Assembly: GCF_026790145.1 (NCBI RefSeq)
Contig: NZ_JALAMS010000033.1
Coordinates: 1 to 8,319 of the forward strand
From: Bacillus_I endophytica_A
Lineage (GTDB): Bacteria > Bacillota > Bacilli > Bacillales > Bacillaceae_H
DNA: 8,319 bases
Reading direction: 5' to 3'
Made by a program: the position numbers and the translations under genes
Notes under the pieces: model-generated
What the model saw: only the letters and a program-made list of their open reading frames with translations
Database searches by the model: none
What the model was told of the DNA's origin: nothing
Shown here: positions 4,930-8,319 of the stretch, one piece after another
Numbering within the stretch: position 1 is the first letter of the stretch
Layout: each line of letters opens with the position of its first letter

Positions 4930-6405
4930 TCAATGATTAGATGGTCGTGCATTTGGGTTATTATACGTTGCTAATTTTTGAAGCAGTTTATTACTAACAT
5001 CATTTAAACCCGTTAGTCTTACTTCAGCATTTGTTTGTTCTTTTAACTTCAATACCACTTTATCAATCGCTGCGACAGCCGAATCATCCCAAATATGGGC
5101 TTCTGAAAAATCAATTAAGATAAGTTCTGGTTTTCCTTCAAAAGCAAAAGAGTCCACAAAATCTTGAACAGACGCAAAGAATAATTGTCCTTTAACGGTA
5201 TAGATTTTTTTATGTGAAGACTCATTTGTCGATACTTCGACCTTGGATATTTTAGCTGCAAAAAAGATAGCACTTAAAATAACTCCCGCAATAACCCCTT
5301 TAGATAAATCATGTGTTGCTACTACTGTAATAACCGTTACAAGCATGACAATTGTGTCTGTTAAAGGTACCTTTGTTAAAGTACGAAGGGAAGACCAGTC
5401 AAACGTTCCAACGGACACCATAATCATAACACCAGCTAAAGCAGCCATTGGAATTTTCACTACCCAGTCTCCAAGAACCAAGATAAGAAACATTAAAAAT
5501 ACCCCAGCTACGAATGTCGATAAACGTCCTCTTCCCCCAGATTTTACATTGATAACGGTTTGACCAATCATCGCACAACCAGCCATACCACCGAAGAAAC
5601 CAGCTACGATATTGGCAATCCCTTGTCCGCGGCTTTCTTTGTTCTTATCACTTGGTGTATCTGTCATATCATCTACAATAGATGCGGTTAATAGGGATTC
5701 CGTTAGTCCGACAATAGATAATCCTAAAGCAGTAGGAAAGATAATAGATAATGTCTCCATATTCAAAGGAATATCAGGAATCGCGAACATTGGTAATGAT
5801 TGTGTAATTCCCCCTAAATCACCTACTGTGTTCAACTGAAACCCACCTACAATAGCTGCAATCGTCATGACAACAATGGCTACCAATGGAGCTGGTATAG
5901 CTTTTGTAAAACGTGGTAAAATATAGATAATAGCCAATGTAATCGCTACAAATACATATGTCATCGTAGAAATTCCTACAAAGTGAGGAACTTGTGCCAT
6001 AAAAATTAAAATAGCTAATGAGTTAACGAATCCTACCATAACAGATCGGGGAATAAATTTCATAAGACGTGCAATTTTAAAGATTCCAAAGACTAATTGA
6101 ATAATACCTGTTAAAATGGTTGTGGCAAATAAATATTGAATTCCATAATCTTTTACTAACGTCACCATTAGTAACGCCATGGCTCCTGTAGCAGCTGAGA
6201 TCATAGCAGGTCTACCGCCAACGAAAGCCATCACAACGGCAATACAGAAGGACGCATAAAGCCCCACCATAGGATCAACCCCTGCAATAATAGAAAAAGC
6301 AATCGCCTCTGGAATAAGGGCTAGAGCTACCACAATACCTGAAAGGATATCTCCTTTTATATTTCCAAACCATTCACTATTTAGTTTTTTTACCATCTGA
6401 ATCAA
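4930..6405 (-). CDS. SulP-family anion transporter with STAS domain
   Basis: This 491-aa inner-membrane protein has the SulP layout. The transmembrane domain spans about 14-385, with the early motif ALALIPEAIAFSIIAGVDPMVGLYASF (27-53) that forms the anion site region, GGRPAMISAATGAMALL (63-79), and the conserved GLTESLLTASIVDD (233-246). A cytoplasmic STAS domain follows at about 400-480, with IDFSEAHIWDDSAVAAIDKV (431-450), where Ser442 fills the place of the phosphorylatable serine of anti-sigma antagonists. SulP members move sulfate, bicarbonate or related oxyanions by symport; the loop with TDTPSDKNKESRGQGIAN (248-265) recalls the bicarbonate/sulfate type of Bacillus and cyanobacteria. 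The start is uncertain: TTG 6405 is 4 nt after AAGGAAGG, ATG 6396 is 13 nt after it. It is the first gene of the sulP-usp operon. Substrate is not determined by sequence. Confidence 0.95.
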   Translation of the reverse strand: MIQMVKKLNSEWFGNIKGDILSGIVVALALIPEAIAFSIIAGVDPMVGLYASFCIAVVMAFVGGRPAMISAATGAMALLMVTLVKDYGIQYLFATTILTGIIQLVFGIFKIARLMKFIPRSVMVGFVNSLAILIFMAQVPHFVGISTMTYVFVAITLAIIYILPRFTKAIPAPLVAIVVMTIAAIVGGFQLNTVGDLGGITQSLPMFAIPDIPLNMETLSIIFPTALGLSIVGLTESLLTASIVDDMTDTPSDKNKESRGQGIANIVAGFFGGMAGCAMIGQTVINVKSGGRGRLSTFVAGVFLMFLILVLGDWVVKIPMAALAGVMIMVSVGTFDWSSLRTLTKVPLTDTIVMLVTVITVVATHDLSKGVIAGVILSAIFFAAKISKVEVSTNESSHKKIYTVKGQLFFASVQDFVDSFAFEGKPELILIDFSEAHIWDDSAVAAIDKVVLKLKEQTNAEVRLTGLNDVSNKLLQKLATYNNPNARPSNH

Positions 6406-6448
6406 AACACCTTCCTTACTGTATTAGGAAAAATTATCTTTTTAAAGT

Positions 6449-6477
6449 ACCATAAATGTACCTTTTAGGTACTTCAA
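6449..6477 (-). promoter_or_regulatory. sulP promoter with palindrome in the spacer
   Basis: On the minus strand TTGAAG (6477-6472) and TATGGT (6454-6449) are 17 bases apart, each 4 of 6 to consensus. The spacer contains the dyad GTACCT (6458-6463), TTT, AGGTAC (6467-6472), and another GTACC lies at 6447-6451, which would suit a repressor. A further AAGGTAC stands at 6605-6611. The regulator is unknown. Confidence 0.5.
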
Positions 6478-6490
6478 GACCATAAAAAAA

Positions 6491-6534
6491 GTAAAAGAGT
6501 ATATATCCCTATTCTTATATATGAACTCTTTTAT
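6491..6534. repeat. AT-rich hairpin upstream of sulP
   Basis: AAAAGAGT (6493-6500) pairs with ACTCTTTT (6525-6532) and can be extended outward by one A-T pair and a G-T wobble. Inside, ATATAT (6501-6506) can pair with ATATAT (6517-6522) after a two-base bulge. The stem is low in GC and the T-run after it is weak, so it is recorded as an inverted repeat and not a terminator. Confidence 0.45.
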
Positions 6535-6545
6535 ACCTTTTCCAT

Positions 6546-6559
6546 AGTATACGTATACT
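6546..6559. repeat. 14-bp perfect palindrome AGTATACGTATACT
   Basis: AGTATAC joins its inverted copy GTATACT with no spacer. It lies in the divergent non-coding region between sulP and the resolvase-family gene and could be a binding site, but nothing ties it to a protein. Confidence 0.5.
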
Positions 6560-6654
6560 CCTGTTTTTTACGCAAATTACTGTAGTCTAATTACTTATCT
6601 TCTTAAGGTACATAAAACTCCTTTCTATTTTTATTAATATTTTATTAATAGTGA

Positions 6655-6762
6655 CTTCTAACTCTCATAGAAGCCGGGACGCTGTTAACAAATAAAACTT
6701 TAACAGAAAGAAAAGTAAAAGTCTATATTTTTTAGTTCCAAAAACGTTCTTTTTTGGTTCTA
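6655..6762. repeat. Cluster of three inverted repeats before the resolvase-family gene
   Basis: Three dyads lie within 108 bases. CTTCTA (6655-6660) pairs with TAGAAG (6668-6673). CTGTTAA (6682-6688) pairs with TTAACAG (6700-6706). TAG, two mismatches and CCAAAAA (6733-6744) pair with TTTTTGG and CTA (6751-6762). Serine resolvases bind several imperfect dyads upstream of their own gene (a res site), so this is the natural candidate binding region for the protein at 6863-7405. No gene lies in 6406-6862. Confidence 0.45.
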
Positions 6763-6793
6763 GTTAGATTTCCTAATATCTCAATAAAACAAA

Positions 6794-6822
6794 TGTTAAC
6801 GGTATCGATAATTTGTTACAAT
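6794..6822 (+). promoter_or_regulatory. Probable extended -10 promoter of the resolvase-family gene
   Basis: TACAAT (6817-6822) is a 5 of 6 match to -10 and is preceded by TGT (6814-6816), the extended -10 signature. The -35 is poor: TGTTAA at 6794-6799 gives 17-base spacing but weak identity. It lies 40 bases before the GTG start. Confidence 0.5.
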
Positions 6823-6862
6823 AATAAAATGCAAAGAAAACTTCCTTATAGGAGATGGTTTA

Positions 6863-7405
6863 GTGATCATTGGCTATACTCGTCCATATCGTGACGATGA
6901 GAATGTAAGTAAGCAATTGAACGCTTTAAAAGAGCGTCATTGTGAAAAAATATATGAAGAAAAAACAAACTCGATAAATAAACGTGTGGAATTTGATGAT
7001 ATGTTAGGGAATGTAAATGAAGGGGATACCGTAATGGTTTATAAATTCTATTGCATTGCGGACTCTACTAGACATCTCATTGAATTAATTGAATACTTTT
7101 CTGACCATAACATTAACTTTGTATCGGTTCTGGATAATATAGATACGTCAACCTCAGAAGGGAAAATCTTCTTCAATATGATGAAGCGTATGGGGGAGTT
7201 TCAACATGATGTCATTAGTGAACGTACCAGAGCTGGATTAAAAGAAGCTAAGCAAAAAGGGAAAAATAGTGGACGTCCAAAGAAACCGGATTATAACGTT
7301 CATCGTGCTCTTGAAATGTATTGGAGCAAGAAATATAAGATTTCTCAAATTACAGAAGCTACAGGGATTAGCAAAACAACATTATATCGTTACCTAGACA
7401 ACTAA
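6863..7405 (+). CDS. Serine-resolvase-family protein with degenerate active site (probable DNA-binding protein)
   Basis: This 180-aa protein aligns without gaps to small serine resolvases over the motifs. The N-terminal catalytic domain covers about 1-130, the conserved ERTRAGLKEAKQKGK linker helix 120-134, the GRPKKP hinge 137-142, and a C-terminal helix-turn-helix ISQITEATGISKTTLYRYL 160-178. The active site is broken. The family's RVS motif is RPY (7-9), so Tyr9 replaces the nucleophilic Ser. The LDRLGR motif is FYCIAD (62-67), so the Asp and both catalytic Arg are Tyr, Cys and Asp. Arg7, Arg41 and Glu120-Arg121 remain. The frame is otherwise intact, so this looks like a maintained non-catalytic paralogue, perhaps a repressor or DNA-bridging protein. 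The GTG start follows ATAGGAGATGG. It is followed by a terminator and has no transposase neighbour. Confidence 0.92.
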   Translation: MIIGYTRPYRDDENVSKQLNALKERHCEKIYEEKTNSINKRVEFDDMLGNVNEGDTVMVYKFYCIADSTRHLIELIEYFSDHNINFVSVLDNIDTSTSEGKIFFNMMKRMGEFQHDVISERTRAGLKEAKQKGKNSGRPKKPDYNVHRALEMYWSKKYKISQITEATGISKTTLYRYLDN

Positions 7406-7461
7406 TTACTTTTCAACTCCCCTATCTGCTATATATTATTCAATAAGAATTAGAGTTTAGA

Positions 7462-7496
7462 CAATAAAAGCCCATAATATGTATGGACTTTTATTG
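7462..7496 (+). terminator. Terminator of the resolvase-family gene
   Basis: CAATAAAAG (7462-7470) pairs with CTTTTATTG (7488-7496). Inside, after one mismatch, CCATA (7472-7476) pairs with TATGG (7482-7486) around a 5-base loop. It begins 56 bases after the stop. The U-tract lies within the right arm, so it is of moderate strength. Confidence 0.6.
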
Positions 7497-7602
7497 CATT
7501 TCAAATCCCTTAGTCTTATCTCTATGTATTTCATAACTATAACTTTGTTAACATAACACGCATTATAGGTAGCAACCTTTTACATGGATCTTTTTATACA
7601 AA

Positions 7603-7630
7603 AATAGCGCCCAATTAATTGGGCGCTATT
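7603..7630 (-). terminator. 28-bp perfect GC-rich palindrome, terminator-like leftward
   Basis: AATAGCGCCCAATT (7603-7616) meets its exact inverted copy at 7617-7630. As a hairpin it has a 10-bp stem around AATTAATT. Read leftward it is followed by a run of T (TTTTTG), as in a Rho-independent terminator; rightward the tail is ATTCTTATG, a weaker fit. No leftward gene ends beside it, so it may be a relic terminator or a bidirectional insulator. Confidence 0.55.
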
Positions 7631-7991
7631 CTTATGTAAAAAGTATAGAAGTTTCGATATTAATATTAATCAATCTGTATTTAAATAATGAGATAAATTA
7701 ACTTTATTCAAATAAAAAAGGACATTTCTTATATGCCCTGCTTCCCTGTATCAGCCCCACCTACGCTAAATACTGTGACAGCCACTCATGCTATCCTACC
7801 TATACTCAGTATAAATGAAAGCGATTACAAAACAAAGAAAATATTTAATGTTATGTTTTGAAAATGTATATCCTATTCATTTTTAATTAACATAATGTTT
7901 GTTATCAGAAATTATAGGCTGAACACTTTTTTATTAAGAACGAATTCATATCTATTGGTGAATTGGCAAATATTATCCATGAGGTAATAAT
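7631..7991. other. Non-coding stretch with a GC-richer block
   Basis: No gene or RNA is recognised. A block at about 7731-7802 is visibly richer in G and C than the very AT-rich sequence on both sides. On the minus strand it can be read for 18 codons (VAVTVFSVGGADTGKQGI, then stop), with a stop just before. TATACT and AGTATA flank a C at 7801-7813. It may be the remnant of a former gene or element. An open frame at 7899-7988 has no start codon or ribosome site. Confidence 0.4.
7815..7829 (+). promoter_or_regulatory. cre-like site (CcpA)
   Basis: ATGAAAGCGATTACA fits the classic catabolite-response consensus WTGNAANCGNWNNCW at every defined position. It lies 163 bases before the DUF3231-like fragment. 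CcpA control of that fragment or of a lost gene is possible, but one consensus match in an AT-rich genome can be chance. Confidence 0.4.
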
Positions 7992-8201
7992 GTGGATAAG
8001 AATAAGTTAAAACTCACATCTTCCAAAATAGGAACACTATGGGGAGAATATGTAAACGGAACCATGACAGATGTAGTCAATCGATACATGCTCTCTATTA
8101 TTGAGGATGAATCCATAAAGGCCATTTTTGAAGATGCTATCAAGACCTTTGCTTTATCTTGGCATGAAAAACTACAGGGCCGATTATTAGACTCAATCTA
8201 A
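7992..8201 (+). pseudogene. 5' fragment of a DUF3231-like gene
   Basis: The first about 53 residues (KLTSSKIGTLWGEYVNGTMTDVV and on to FEDAIKTF) resemble the start of DUF3231 proteins, which are widespread in spore-forming Bacillaceae, much longer, and of unknown, possibly ferritin-like helical structure. The start is GTG with GAGG 7 nt upstream, so the 5' end looks intact. After Phe53 the likeness ends. Residues 60-69 and the stop codon are encoded inside the hairpin at 8170-8218 that terminates the leftward gene beyond. The coding part has thus been joined by a deletion or rearrangement to the downstream flank of another gene. The product, if made, would be a short non-functional helix piece. 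Family recognition is from memory of the N-terminal pattern and is moderately sure. Confidence 0.6.
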
Positions 8202-8218
8202 CAATCGGCCCTGCAGTT
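8170..8218 (-). terminator. Strong hairpin terminator of the right-edge gene
   Basis: CAGGGCCGATT (8175-8185) pairs with AATCGGCCCTG (8203-8213). AACT and AGTT extend it outward past one mismatch, and TTAGA and TCTAA inward past another, leaving a 5-base loop. Read leftward the stem is followed by TTTTT (AGTTTTTCATG). It begins 13 bases beyond the stop of the leftward gene. It also contains the end of the DUF3231-like fragment. Confidence 0.85.
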
Positions 8219-8231
8219 CGTTAAGCACAGT

Positions 8232-8319
8232 TTATTCATCGTAAGCATTTAGTGCATTTACTCCATGAGCAAGGGCAGAGCCTGCTTTTAATGCCGTTGC
8301 CACCATAATGGCTTCTGCC
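8232..8319 (-). CDS. C-terminal end of a leftward gene, possibly AhpD/CMD-like
   Basis: The last 28 codons read AEAIMVATALKAGSALAHGV then NALNAYDE and a TAA stop; the rest lies outside the window. An Ala-rich amphipathic helix ending in a short acidic tail recalls the last helix of carboxymuconolactone decarboxylase/AhpD-like proteins (EAIMVA-type start and small-residue GxA steps), but this is too short for a firm family call. That it is a real gene end is supported by its open frame and by the strong terminator 13 bases beyond the stop. Confidence 0.6.
   Translation of the reverse strand, partial: AEAIMVATALKAGSALAHGVNALNAYDE

Noticed and set aside
4632..4940. 102-codon plus-strand open frame opposite the universal stress gene
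   Set aside because: It lies entirely antisense to usp, has no ribosome site and shows no domain pattern; it is a shadow of the real gene.
5243..5839. Two plus-strand open frames opposite sulP
   Set aside because: Both are antisense to a well-supported transporter gene and read as low-complexity hydrophobic or Ser/Thr-rich sequence without start signals.
6683..7552. TGTTAAC at 6683-6689, 6794-6800 and 7546-7552 around the resolvase-family gene
   Set aside because: The core GTTAAC is a six-base palindrome of common bases and is expected a few times in an AT-rich window of this size.
7899..7988. Open 30-codon stretch before the DUF3231-like fragment (HFFIKNEFISIGELANIIHE)
   Set aside because: No start codon and no ribosome site, and it overlaps the leader of the next gene; cannot be supported as coding.
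1..8319. CRISPR array, tRNA or rRNA gene, transposase or plasmid replication gene
   Set aside because: No regularly spaced repeat, cloverleaf or such protein is seen on either strand, so the region cannot be proved to be a plasmid or transposon.

Overview
The window looks like DNA from a low-GC Gram-positive, spore-forming bacterium of the Bacillaceae type. The evidence is AT-rich sequence, purine-rich GGAGG-type ribosome binding sites, sigma-A-like promoters, TTG and GTG starts, a CcpA-like cre match and a DUF3231-type fragment. The mix of a metalloid-resistance-like cluster, a resolvase-family gene and a broken gene suggests an accessory region (plasmid or island). No replication gene is visible to prove a plasmid.

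Left part (1-4360) is a thiol/metalloid-response cluster with two divergent arms. The leftward arm runs AhpD/CMD-like protein, ATP-grasp ligase, ArsR-family repressor, with 11-nt and 2-nt gaps. It has a TTGACT-17-TATCAT promoter and inverted repeats over the presumed start of transcription. The rightward arm runs MarR-family regulator (CCGV motif and CC terminus), ArsP/DUF318-like permease with a CSC motif, then three very small cysteine-rich proteins of 44, 59 and 65 aa. A TTGTA-N3-TACAA operator lies on the marR promoter, and a perfect 29-bp palindrome with the same core lies before the permease. The outstanding feature is that five separate, otherwise unrelated proteins here carry adjacent cysteines, four of them at the extreme C terminus (TCCQ, SSCC, CCVPCC, CISCCNC). 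This suggests a cell-wide way of catching or handing over a thiophilic ion such as As(III), Sb(III) or an organoarsenical. The ATP-grasp enzyme may make or modify a peptide in that pathway. The substrate and the pathway are inferences.

Middle part (4440-6480) is a leftward SulP-family anion transporter gene followed 14 nt later by a universal stress protein gene. The promoter has a GTACCT/AGGTAC palindrome in its spacer and there is a terminator behind usp.

Right part (6481-8319) holds a palindrome-rich non-coding stretch and a serine-resolvase-family protein whose catalytic serine and several active-site residues are replaced, so it is probably a DNA-binding protein and not a recombinase. 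After it come about 590 non-coding bases with a terminator, a 28-bp perfect palindrome and a cre-like site. Next is the 5' part of a DUF3231-like gene that runs into the terminator hairpin of a leftward gene, of which only the last 28 codons are in the window.
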